Assembly: GCA_964415605.1 (NCBI GenBank) | Contig: CAYQBA010000006.1 | Span: forward strand, 1 to 50,069 | Length of the DNA: 50,069 nt | Direction of reading: 5' to 3' | Source of the DNA: UCB3 sp964415605 | GTDB taxonomy: Bacteria > Chloroflexota > Anaerolineae > Epilineales > Epilineaceae | Shown here: in pieces, positions 16,021 to 24,697 of the stretch | Layout: each line of letters opens with the position of its first letter | Position numbering within the stretch: the stretch's first letter is position 1 | Notes under the pieces: model-generated | Databases searched by the model: none | Seen by the model: only the letters and a program-made list of their open reading frames with translations | What the model was told of the DNA's origin: nothing | Position numbers and translations under genes: made by a program

Positions 16021-16809
16021 ATGAACACCAGCCACGAAGTCGACTACCAGGTCTTCGGCGACGACCTGCAGTTCGTCGAGATCGAGCTCGACCCCCAGGA
16101 GACCGTCATCGCCGAGGCCGGCGCCATGATGTACATGGAGGACGGGATCGCGTTCGAGACCAAGATGGGCGACGGGTCCAACCCGGCCCAGGGCTTCCTC
16201 GGCAAGCTCGGCCAGCTCGGCCAGCGCGCGCTGACCGGCGAGAGCCTGTTCATGACCCATTTCACCAACCAGGGCCCCTCCAGGCGGCGCGTGGCGTTCG
16301 GCGCGCCCTACCCCGGCAAGATCATCCCGCTCGACCTCGACGACGTCGGCGGCGAGCTAATCTGCCAGAAGGACAGCTTCCTGTGCGCGGCGCTCGGGAC
16401 GCAGATCAGCATCGCGTTCAACCGCCGCTTCGGGGCGGGCCTGTTCGGCGGCGAGGGCTTCATCCTCCAGCGCCTGCGCGGCGACGGGCTGGCGTTCATC
16501 CACGCCGGCGGCACCATCGTCGAGAAGCAGCTCGCGGGCGACAAGCTGATGGTCGACACCGGCTGCATCGTCGCCTTCGAGTCGCACATCAGCTACGACA
16601 TCCAGCGCGCCGGCAACCTCAAGTCGATGGTGTTCGGCGGCGAAGGCCTGTTCATGGCCACCCTGCAGGGCCACGGTCGGGTCTGGCTCCAGTCGCTGCC
16701 GTTCTCGCGCCTCGCGGACCGCATCATCCAGAGCGCGCCCCGCATGGGCGGGAACACGGTCGGCGAGGGGTCGGTGGTCAAGGGCCTGGGCAACCTCTTC
16801 CAGTCCTAG
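16021..16809 (+). CDS. AIM24-family (TIGR00266-type) protein
   Basis: 262 residues. The family carries a duplicated beta-sandwich fold of unknown biochemical role; the eukaryotic relative AIM24 is mitochondrial. Visible family features: ETVIAEAGAMMYMEDGI, GESLFMTHFTN, PGKIIPLDLD, FCAALGT-like SFLCAALGTQISIAF, GGEGFILQRLRGDGLAFIHAGGT and MVDTGCIVAFES, and a Gly-rich finish with MVFGGEGLFMATLQGHGRVW. ATG 16021 has GGAG eight bases upstream. Cytoplasmic; no signal peptide. It stands alone upstream of the alpha-2-macroglobulin gene, 193 bp away, with no obvious functional tie. Confidence 0.93.
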   Translation: MNTSHEVDYQVFGDDLQFVEIELDPQETVIAEAGAMMYMEDGIAFETKMGDGSNPAQGFLGKLGQLGQRALTGESLFMTHFTNQGPSRRRVAFGAPYPGKIIPLDLDDVGGELICQKDSFLCAALGTQISIAFNRRFGAGLFGGEGFILQRLRGDGLAFIHAGGTIVEKQLAGDKLMVDTGCIVAFESHISYDIQRAGNLKSMVFGGEGLFMATLQGHGRVWLQSLPFSRLADRIIQSAPRMGGNTVGEGSVVKGLGNLFQS

Positions 16810-17002
16810 GCAGCCGCCCGAGCGGTGCGTCCAGGGGAGCAAGCTGCCGCCCGTCGGATCGGGCCAGCCGGCGCCGCCGACACTCCAGCGGACGTCGAGT
16901 CGGCCGGCGATTCGGCCCGTCCGTCACAAACCCGTCCTCCCGAACGTACCGGTGGGCAAGGCGCGCGCCGAGGCGCGCCCGCAGCCACCAGGAGGATGAC
17001 CG

Positions 17003-20000
17003 ATGGATCGCGCCCCGTTGCCGTCAACCCGCTCCCCGTGGCGACGCCGCGCCCACCCGCTCACCGCGGGCCGGCGCGGCGTCGTGCTTTGCGTCGGCCT
17101 GACCCTCGCCGCCGTCGCGGCCCTCGCCGCCGCCACCAACCTGCGCGCGCAGGCGGCGGCCGTCAACTGGGTCGAGCCCGCCAACCAGCGCACCGGCGTG
17201 TGGGCCGGCCAGCGCATCATCGTCGTGTTCAACCAGGCCATGGACCGCGCCACGGTCGAGGCCGGGCTCACGATCCAGCCCCACGTGCCAGCCTTGTTCG
17301 AGTGGTTCGACGACTTCAAGCGGGTCGAGGTCGTCCCGCTCGACCCGCAGGCGGCCGGCCAGGTGTACGCCGTCACCCTGGCAACCTCGATCCGCGACGC
17401 GGGTGGTCGCGCGGTCCTGACGACCCCGTACCGGTGGAGCTTCACCGTCAGCGGCTCGGCGTTGGTCCCGCAGTTCTCACGCGGGCTCCCCGTACAGCTC
17501 GTCACGCCGTCGGGCGGGCATGGCGTGCCGTTCCAGCCGCGCTACCCCCGCGGCACCTTCCAAATGGCGCTGTACCGGCTGGCCACCGAGGACTTCGTCC
17601 GCGCGTACGCCGCGCTGGTCCCCAACCAGGTCAACGCCATCGACGTCGCGGGCCTGACGCCCGCGGCCCGCTGGACCCAGACCGTCGACGCGCTGTCGGC
17701 GCCGGTCTCGATCGACCTGCCGGCCGGCACGCCGCCGGGGCTGTACGTGGCCGAGGTGGCGCACCCGCACACCGGCACGGCCCGCACGCTCCTCATGTAC
17801 TCGGATTACGCGCTCACGGCCGCGGTCGGCCCGAGCGGGACGACCTTCTGGACGGCCCGGCCGGCCACCGGCGAGCCGGCCCCGGCTCCGGAAGTGACGG
17901 TCTACGACAGCGACGGCCGGGCCCTCGCGACGGTCGCGGGCGACGCGCGGGGCATCGCCCGCGCCGAGGCCCTGCCGGGCGCGCGGGTGGCCGTCGCGGA
18001 CGTCGGCGGCCACCCGGTCATGGTGGCGCTCGACGGCTACTGGTATAGCGAAGGCTATTTGTCGTGGTACTACCTCTACCAGCGCCCGCCGGTCGTGGTC
18101 CCGGCTTACGCCGGGCACATCCACACCGACCGCCCGATCTACCGGCCGGGGCACGTCGTGCACTACAAGGCCACGCTGCGCCGCATGCAGGGCGACGGCC
18201 CGGCCGCGCTGGCCGCCGGCACGGCCGTCAGCGTGACCATCCGCGACGCCGCGGGCAACATCATCCGCGAGACGACCGCCCGGACCGACCCCTTCGGGAG
18301 CGTGGCGGGCGACCTCGCCCTGGGCGACGAGGTGTCGCTCGGCAATTGGGCGGTCGACGTGCGCATCGACGGGCAGACGATCAACGGCGCGTTCAAGGTC
18401 GAGGAATATGTCAAGCCCGACTACGCGGTCGAGGTCGAGACCGACGCGCCGTTTTATGTCGCGGGCGACACGGCGCGCGTGACCGTGCAGGCCGACTACT
18501 ACTTCGGCCAGCCGGTCGGTGACGGTGAGGTCGTGCTGCGGGTCTTCGACGACGCGCACCAAGGGAGCAGCCCGCTGTTCGAGCGGCAGGGCGACCTCGC
18601 GGCCGACGGCAGCCTGGCCTTCAGCGTGCCGCTGCCGGCGGCCGGCGACGTCGCCGCGTCCACTGCGCTGTCGTTCGAGGCCGAGGTGACCGACGCCGGG
18701 CGACGGCCCGTGTACGCGGCGGCCAAGGCGCCGCTGCACCCGGCGGCGTTCGGCCTGAGCCTGCGCAACCGGCGCTACGGCACCGAGGTCGGCCAGCCGA
18801 TCGAGCTCGACGTCGCCACTCCGGGCCACGACGGCCAGCCGGTGGCGGGCCGCCGCGTCGACCTCGAGATCCGTACCTACGACTACCGCCAGGGCGCCCA
18901 CCGCGTGGTCCAGCGGCAGACCGTCACCACCGGGGCGGACGGGAAGGCCGTGGCGCGCTTCGACAACGTCGACTACGGCTGGTACGACGTGGAAGCCACC
19001 GCCCGCGACGACGCCGGGCGCACGGTATCGGCGGACACCTATGCCTGGCGCTACAGCCGCCGCTACCCGTGGTACTGGCAGGGCGAGCTCGAGGTCACGG
19101 CCGACCAGGACCAGTACGCCGACGGCGACACGGCACGGCTGCTGGTGCAATCGCCGGTGACCGGCACCGCGCTCATCACGCTCGAGCGCGACGGCGTGTA
19201 CGACGAACTGGTGGTGCCGATGCGCGGCGCCACGCCGGTGGACGTGCCGATCAAGGCCGCCTACGCCCCCAACGTCGTCGCCAAGGTCATGATCTGGAAG
19301 CCCAACACCACCCGCTCCGCCAGCGGGTACGACGCCGCCGAGGGCCAGCTGCTCGTGGCCACGGTCGACCTGACCGTCCCGGCGGTCGACCGCCGGCTGG
19401 CGGTCGAGGTGACGCCCGGCCGTGCGACGTACGCCCCCGGCGACATCGCCGAAGCCACGCTGACCGTCCGCGACCACGCCGGGCGGCCGGTGCGCGCGCA
19501 GGTGGCGGTGGCGGTCATCGACAAGGCCGTCCTGGCGCTGGCCGCCGACCCGGCCGGCGACATCTTCGATGCCTTCTGGCGCCCGCGCCTCAGCCAGATC
19601 AGCACCCACGACTCGCTGCGGCCGTCGCACTGGTACGTGTACCCGGAGTACGACCGCTCCCGGGCGATGAACCGCAGCGGCGCGACGCCGCTCCCGGGCG
19701 CCACGGGCACCCCCCCCGCCGCGGCGCCGACGGCCCCACCGGGCACGGCGGCGCCGTCGCCGACGGCCGGGGCGCCGGGCGGCCCCAACCTCGGCTTCGA
19801 CGACGCCGCGCCCGCCGTGGCACCGCGGCGCGAGTTCCGCGACACGGCGTTCTGGGACGCCGCCGTCGCCACCGGCGCCGACGGCACGGCCCGCGTGGCG
19901 TTCGTGGTGCCCGACAACCTCACGACGTGGCGCTTCGTGGCGCGCGCCGTCACGGTCGACACGTTGGCCGGCGAGGGCGGGGCGGAGATCGTCGTCGCCA

Positions 20001-22597
20001 AGCCGATCATGGCCGACCCGGTCCTGCCGCGCTTCGCCGTGCAGGGCGACGCGTTCGTGCTGGACGTCGTCGGCCGCAACGACGCCGCCGGCACGCAGGC
20101 CGGCACGTGCGGGATCGAGGCGCCCGGCCTGGTGCAGCTCGACCCCGGCCCGCGCGAGCTCGAGCTGCCGCTGAACGCCACGCGCGTGGCGCGCTGGTCG
20201 GTGGTCGCCTCGCAGGTCGGCGCCGGCACCGTCAAGGCGCGGCTCGTCACGTCGGCAGGGTCGGACGCCATCGAGGTGCCGTTCGAGGTCCAGCCGTTCG
20301 GCGTCCCCGAGCGCTGGAGCCGTGCCGGGGCCACGACCGACATCGCGTTCGAGCCGTTCATCCTGCCGTACAAGACCGTGCCCGACGACCTGCGCATCGA
20401 GGTCCGGCTGACGCCGAGCATCGCCACCGGCATCTTCGAGGGCGCCGGAGCGCTGATCGGCTACCCGTACGGCTGCGTCGAGCAGACGATGAGCAAGACG
20501 CTGCCCAACGCCGTCATCGGCCGGCTCCAGAACGCCACCGGCGTCGTGCCGCCGGCCTCGCTGGCCGAGCTGCCGGAGTTCATGGACGTCGGCATCCAGA
20601 AGCTGTACGGCTTCCAGCACGCCGACGGCAGCTGGGGCTGGTGGAGCGGCGGGCAGAACCTCTACCTGTCGGCCTACGTCACGCAAGGGTTGGCGATCGC
20701 GCGCGAAGCCGGGTACCCGGTCGACGCCGCGGTGATCGAGCGCGGGCTGAGCTACCTGGCCCGCAGCGCGCCGAGCCACCCCGAGATCCGCATGCGCGCC
20801 TACGCGGCGTTCGCCATGGCCGAGGCCGGCCGCCCGGACGCGGCGCTGGCGACGGCCCTGTTCGACCAGCGGCGCCAGCTCGACGCGTTCGCGCTCGCCG
20901 CCCTGGCGATGGCCCTCGACAAGGCCAGCCGGCGTGACCTCGCCGCGGCGGCGCTCGACGAGGTGCTGGCGCGCGCCACCACGACGCCGGAAGGCACGCA
21001 CTGGACGATGGACCGCGGCAACCTGTGGGGTTCGTGGAGCTGGCAGAGCATGGCGTCGGACGAGACGAGCACGGCCATGGCGCTCCTGGCGATCGCGCGG
21101 CTCCGACCAGCGGACCCGGCGGCGCCGCAGGTGGTGAGCTGGCTGCTCCAGCGGCGCGTCGGCGCCGGCTGGCAGACGACGCAGACCACGGCCTTCGCGC
21201 TCCTGGCGCTGACGGACTACGTGATCGCCAGCGGCGACCTCCGGCCGGCCTTCGACTGGACGGTGCAGCTCGACGCGCGCGTCGTCGCCAGCGGGCGCGT
21301 GGAGCGCGGGACGCGACCGGCCGACATCCCGCCCGTCGTCCTGACGAGCGCCGACCTGGCGCCGGGCGAGCACACGTTGGCCATCCAGGTCGCGGGCCAG
21401 GGTCGCCTGTACTACACCGTCAACGGGCGGATGACGCTGTTCTACCCACGCTTCCAGCCGGCGCAGGCCCAGGGGATTGGGGTGACGCTGAAGCGCGAGT
21501 ACCAGCCGGTGGCAGGGCGCGCCGGCGCGGACGGCTGGCACGTCGGCGACCTCGTCAACGTCAAGCTGTCGCTGACGACGGCGCGCGAGGTGCGCTACAT
21601 GCTGATCGAAGACCTGCTCCCTGCGGGCTTCGAGGCGCTCAACACTGGGCTTGCCACCGAGACGGGGCACGCCCCCACGCCGTCGGAGCCGTGGCGCTGG
21701 TGGGGCTACGAGCGCAAGGAGATCCGCGACGACCGGGTGACGTTCTTCGCCAGCGTGCTGCCGGCCGGCACGCACACGTTCGAGTACGCCGCGCGCGCGG
21801 TGACGCCGGGCACGTTCGCGGCGCGGCCGGCCGAGGCGTACGCGATGTACCGCCCGGACGTCTGGGGGCGGTCGGCGAGCGACCAGGTGCAGATCGACGC
21901 CGACCGCGTGGCCGAGCGCCCGGCGCTCCCCGGGGACATCGACCGCGACTGCCGGCTGACGGCGTTCGACGCGGCGCTGGTGGCGGACGCGTGGGGCGAC
22001 CCGTCGGCGACCGCCGGCGACGGGCGCGACATCGACGGCGACGGCGCGATCGACGCGGCCGACATCGCCCTGGCCGGCGGCCGCGCGTCGCTGGCCTGCG
22101 GCGACAGCGTGCCGGTGGCGCCGGGCGCGGCGGGCGACGTTGGCCTGCGGCTCGAAGCGCCGGCCGACGTGGCCCAGATGGGGGTCTTCGACGTGGCGAT
22201 CGTGCTGGCGCCGGGCCGTGCGCCGGCGGCGGTGGATCTCGGGGCGTGGGAAGCCACGCTGCGGGTGCCCGCGGCGGCGTTCGACGTCGTGGGCATCGCG
22301 GGCGAGGGCACGTGGGCGGGCGCCGGGGGCAAGCTCGGCCCGGCGGTGGCGGGCGACACGGTGCGGCTGGGCGGATTCCGGCCGGAGCCGGGCGCGGCGA
22401 TCACAGGCCGGACGGAGCTGGCCCGGCTGACGCTGCGGGCGCGGCGGGCGGGGGCGACGTGGATCGACGTCGCCGCCGCGCAGGCGCTGACGGGCCGAGG
22501 CGGCGCCTATCGGGTGGCGGTCGACGGGACCACGGTGGCGCCGGCGCCGTGGCAGCCGATGGCGGCGGTGTACTTGCCGGTGGCGGGACCGCGGTAG
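17003..22597 (+). CDS. Bacterial alpha-2-macroglobulin with dockerin-like and cohesin-like C-terminus
   Basis: 1864 residues from ATG 17003, with AGGAGG seven bases upstream. Arg-rich signal peptide with a hydrophobic core at about 27-45. Then: a bacterial Ig-like domain (VNWVEPANQRTGVWAGQRI, MDRATVEAG); macroglobulin domains with HTDRPIYRPGHVVHYKATLR near 375; a Pro/Ala/Thr-rich putative bait segment near 900-930; the thioester PYGCVEQ with C1158 and Q1161; and the helical toroid with GFQHADGSWGWWSGG. After the MG8-like domain comes a dockerin-like pair of calcium motifs (GDIDRDCRL, DIDGDGAIDAADI, about 1645-1695). Last is a cohesin-like domain ending AVYLPVAGPR. The family traps invading proteases in the cell envelope. 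No penicillin-binding protein 1C gene neighbours it, unlike in many proteobacteria. Confidence 0.95.
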   Translation: MDRAPLPSTRSPWRRRAHPLTAGRRGVVLCVGLTLAAVAALAAATNLRAQAAAVNWVEPANQRTGVWAGQRIIVVFNQAMDRATVEAGLTIQPHVPALFEWFDDFKRVEVVPLDPQAAGQVYAVTLATSIRDAGGRAVLTTPYRWSFTVSGSALVPQFSRGLPVQLVTPSGGHGVPFQPRYPRGTFQMALYRLATEDFVRAYAALVPNQVNAIDVAGLTPAARWTQTVDALSAPVSIDLPAGTPPGLYVAEVAHPHTGTARTLLMYSDYALTAAVGPSGTTFWTARPATGEPAPAPEVTVYDSDGRALATVAGDARGIARAEALPGARVAVADVGGHPVMVALDGYWYSEGYLSWYYLYQRPPVVVPAYAGHIHTDRPIYRPGHVVHYKATLRRMQGDGPAALAAGTAVSVTIRDAAGNIIRETTARTDPFGSVAGDLALGDEVSLGNWAVDVRIDGQTINGAFKVEEYVKPDYAVEVETDAPFYVAGDTARVTVQADYYFGQPVGDGEVVLRVFDDAHQGSSPLFERQGDLAADGSLAFSVPLPAAGDVAASTALSFEAEVTDAGRRPVYAAAKAPLHPAAFGLSLRNRRYGTEVGQPIELDVATPGHDGQPVAGRRVDLEIRTYDYRQGAHRVVQRQTVTTGADGKAVARFDNVDYGWYDVEATARDDAGRTVSADTYAWRYSRRYPWYWQGELEVTADQDQYADGDTARLLVQSPVTGTALITLERDGVYDELVVPMRGATPVDVPIKAAYAPNVVAKVMIWKPNTTRSASGYDAAEGQLLVATVDLTVPAVDRRLAVEVTPGRATYAPGDIAEATLTVRDHAGRPVRAQVAVAVIDKAVLALAADPAGDIFDAFWRPRLSQISTHDSLRPSHWYVYPEYDRSRAMNRSGATPLPGATGTPPAAAPTAPPGTAAPSPTAGAPGGPNLGFDDAAPAVAPRREFRDTAFWDAAVATGADGTARVAFVVPDNLTTWRFVARAVTVDTLAGEGGAEIVVAKPIMADPVLPRFAVQGDAFVLDVVGRNDAAGTQAGTCGIEAPGLVQLDPGPRELELPLNATRVARWSVVASQVGAGTVKARLVTSAGSDAIEVPFEVQPFGVPERWSRAGATTDIAFEPFILPYKTVPDDLRIEVRLTPSIATGIFEGAGALIGYPYGCVEQTMSKTLPNAVIGRLQNATGVVPPASLAELPEFMDVGIQKLYGFQHADGSWGWWSGGQNLYLSAYVTQGLAIAREAGYPVDAAVIERGLSYLARSAPSHPEIRMRAYAAFAMAEAGRPDAALATALFDQRRQLDAFALAALAMALDKASRRDLAAAALDEVLARATTTPEGTHWTMDRGNLWGSWSWQSMASDETSTAMALLAIARLRPADPAAPQVVSWLLQRRVGAGWQTTQTTAFALLALTDYVIASGDLRPAFDWTVQLDARVVASGRVERGTRPADIPPVVLTSADLAPGEHTLAIQVAGQGRLYYTVNGRMTLFYPRFQPAQAQGIGVTLKREYQPVAGRAGADGWHVGDLVNVKLSLTTAREVRYMLIEDLLPAGFEALNTGLATETGHAPTPSEPWRWWGYERKEIRDDRVTFFASVLPAGTHTFEYAARAVTPGTFAARPAEAYAMYRPDVWGRSASDQVQIDADRVAERPALPGDIDRDCRLTAFDAALVADAWGDPSATAGDGRDIDGDGAIDAADIALAGGRASLACGDSVPVAPGAAGDVGLRLEAPADVAQMGVFDVAIVLAPGRAPAAVDLGAWEATLRVPAAAFDVVGIAGEGTWAGAGGKLGPAVAGDTVRLGGFRPEPGAAITGRTELARLTLRARRAGATWIDVAAAQALTGRGGAYRVAVDGTTVAPAPWQPMAAVYLPVAGPR

Positions 22598-22610
22598 CGC
22601 GGCCGCACCA

Positions 22611-22634
22611 CCGGCGATCGCGGCCGATCGCCGG
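22611..22634 (+). terminator. Hairpin directly after the alpha-2-macroglobulin gene
   Basis: CCGGCGATCG (22611-22620) and CGATCGCCGG (22625-22634): a perfect 10-bp stem with a 4-nt loop, 14 bp after the TAG. No T tract follows. Confidence 0.6.
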
Positions 22635-22657
22635 CGGTGGCGCTGCAGCAGGCGAAG

Positions 22658-22709
22658 GACGGGCCCGCCGTCGGGACATGCTGGAAGGCAGCCCGACGGC
22701 GGGCCCGTC
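22658..22709. terminator. Perfect 18-bp inverted repeat
   Basis: The arms at 22658-22675 and 22692-22709 are exact reverse complements (left arm starts GACGGGCCCGCC) with a 16-nt loop. It is far beyond chance and probably a strong terminator or insulator between the alpha-2-macroglobulin gene and the promoter that follows. No T tract follows. Confidence 0.7.
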
Positions 22710-22760
22710 GCCGTCGTTGCCGTGGACGATGTTCGACGCGTTCTTCGCTTCGGGCGCGCC

Positions 22761-22810
22761 GTGACGAACCGCCACTACCGCGGGCTGGTTGACGTGGGCG
22801 CCCCGACCGC
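22761..22810. repeat. 50-bp direct repeat, copy A (carries a promoter -35)
   Basis: Shared with 24623-24673 at about 44 of 50 positions plus one inserted G. Upstream sequence (from about 22728) is also partly similar. The copies bracket the serine hydrolase gene. Copy A has TTGACG where copy B has CCGACG. Confidence 0.75.
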
Positions 22811-22816
22811 TACAAT
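22789..22816 (+). promoter_or_regulatory. Promoter for the serine hydrolase gene
   Basis: TTGACG (22789-22794), 16 bp, TACAAT (22811-22816). The same TACAAT -10 appears before the DnaJ-family gene and the 47798 gene. The -35 lies inside repeat copy A. Confidence 0.6.
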
Positions 22817-23006
22817 GGGGGCCGCGGAACGGATGAGCTACTCCCGCGTGGCGCAGACACGGATCGACGCGACGAACCGCCCGGCCAGGGCGTTCGCCCG
22901 ATGCGCCCGTGCGGCATGATCCCCCAGGAGATGCGACGATGCTTCGGAGTCTCGGCGTGGTGGTCGCCGGCCTGGCGGCCGGCGGGGCATAGCGGATCGA
23001 TCTCCG

Positions 23007-24537
23007 ATGTCGGGGTCGCTGATTCGGCGCGGCACGCTGATCGCCATCTGGGGATCCGGGTTCGCGCTCGAGGCGCTCTCTCCAGCCGGCCCTCGCGCGG
23101 CGTATGGCCAGGACGATCCGGCCGCGCGCGTCGACGCCTGCGTGCGGTCTGAGATGGCCAGCGCCGGCATCCACGGCGCCCAGCTGGCCGTGGCCCGCGA
23201 CGGCGAAATCGTCTTCGAGCGCGCCTATGGCCGCCGCCATCGCGATCGGGACGACCCCGTCGACATCCACACTCAGTTCCGCATCGGGTCCACCACCAAG
23301 ACGCTGACCGCGCTGGCGGTCATGCAGCAGGTCGAGGCCGGCGCGATCGATCTCGACGCTCCGATCACCCGCTATCTCCCGGGCTTCGAGCTGGCCGAGC
23401 CCGGACAGGCCGGGCGCATCACGGTGCGGCACCTGCTGACGCACGCCAGCGGCCTGCACGATACGTCGGCCAGGGACGAGTCCGATCTGTTCGGACCAAC
23501 CGATCCCGGGGCGATGGCCCGCTGGGTGGCCGCTCAGGCGGGCAGCGCACCTTACGCGCCCCCGGGCCGCTTCTGGAACTACTCGAGCGCCAACTACATG
23601 TACGCCGGGCACATCCTCGAACGGGTGAGTGGGCTGAGCTACCCCGCCTACATGGACGCGCGCGTCTTCGGCCCGGCAGGCATGGCGGACTCGACCCTGT
23701 ACGCGGAAGCGGCCGTGGCCCGCGGGAACTTCGCCTTCGGCCACTACAACAACCCCTTCTCCGGCCGGCTCGAGATCTACGACCTGAACCAGGCCAACAA
23801 CTGGGCGCGTCATCCCACCGGCTACGCCAACGCCACCGCAGGCGATCTCGTGCGCTTCGCGTCGCTCCTCATGGCTGGCGGCGCCCCCTTGGTCACGGCC
23901 GAGTCGGCGCGCGCGATGCAGTCGCGGCAGCAGTCCCTCGACCTTGGCCGCGACCAGTACTACGGCCTGGGCACGTTCATCGAGCCGTTTCACGGGCGCC
24001 TGATGATCCACCATGATGGCGGCGCCTGGGGCTGGTCCGCGACGCTGAAGTGGATCCCGGAGGCCGGCGTCGCCGTGGCCACCGTCTCCAATGTCGGCGG
24101 CAGGACGCTCACCAACGCGACGACATGCGCCCTGGCCGCGTTCGTGGCACCCGGCCCGTCACAGCCCCCCCCAGGCCTGCGCCATGGACCCGACGGCGGG
24201 GGATCGCTTCGTGGGCACCTACCAGGGCACCGCCAGCTTCGGGGAGCGCTGGGTGCTGCACGTCACCCGCCCGAGCCCGGGCGGCGAGCTGTCGCTGCGT
24301 GTCGAGCGCGACGGCGCGGACCCGCTTGAAACGGGCCTGACGCAGGATTGCGGGCTCTGGCTTGCCAGCGGGCCAGGCTCCTTCCAGGCCAAGGGGCTGG
24401 GGGTCATCACGTTCATCGACGATCCGATCGAGCCGGGCCGCACGTGGATCCGCAACCGGTTCTTCGTCGCCGGCCGCGCGCTGCCCGTATGGCCGCGGCT
24501 CCATCTTCCGTGGCTGGCCGGCGGCATGGCGCGTTGA
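23007..24537 (+). pseudogene. Beta-lactamase-family serine hydrolase, frameshifted at a C8 run
   Basis: Start ATG 23007 gives a plausible export signal (TLIAIWGSGFALEALS). The catalytic domain carries GSTTK with S95 and K98 (SxxK), NYSSANY in the YxN position and HHDGGAWGW as the third motif. This is the class C/esterase/D-aminopeptidase-like family. The frame then meets eight C at 24165-24172 and runs into Arg/Gly nonsense ending near 24329. With seven C the frame continues as SQPPQACAMDPTAGDRFVGT into a lipocalin-like C-terminal domain ending WLAGGMAR at 24537. So either one C was gained (true frameshift or phase variation) or the run is misread. Substrate unknown; this is not evidence for antibiotic resistance. 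Confidence 0.85.
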
Positions 24538-24622
24538 GTCGTCCGTCAGGCCGGCCACCGGCGGCCGCACCCGGGCCCGCGCGCTTGGCCAACGCCTCGT
24601 GGACGCGTTCTCATGGCGCGAC

Positions 24623-24673
24623 GCGACCAACCGCCACTGCCGCGGGGCTGGCCGACGTGGGCGCCCCGACCGC
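24623..24673. repeat. 50-bp direct repeat, copy B
   Basis: Second copy of 22761-22810, with one extra G in its GGGG run. The promoter elements are not conserved (CCGACG, and no TACAAT). It lies between the serine hydrolase end and the pheT end. Confidence 0.75.
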
Positions 24674-24697
24674 CGCTTGCGATCTGCACCGCCCTCC

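Noticed and set aside
17477..21775. 1432-codon open frame on the minus strand
   Set aside because: It lies opposite the alpha-2-macroglobulin gene, has Arg/His/Asp-rich composition without domains, and is a product of GC-rich codon bias.
22939..22992. 17-residue reading frame with signal-like sequence before the serine hydrolase
   Set aside because: It has a good ribosome site, but stops after MLRSLGVVVAGLAAGGA; it could be a decayed start or leader peptide, not enough to call.
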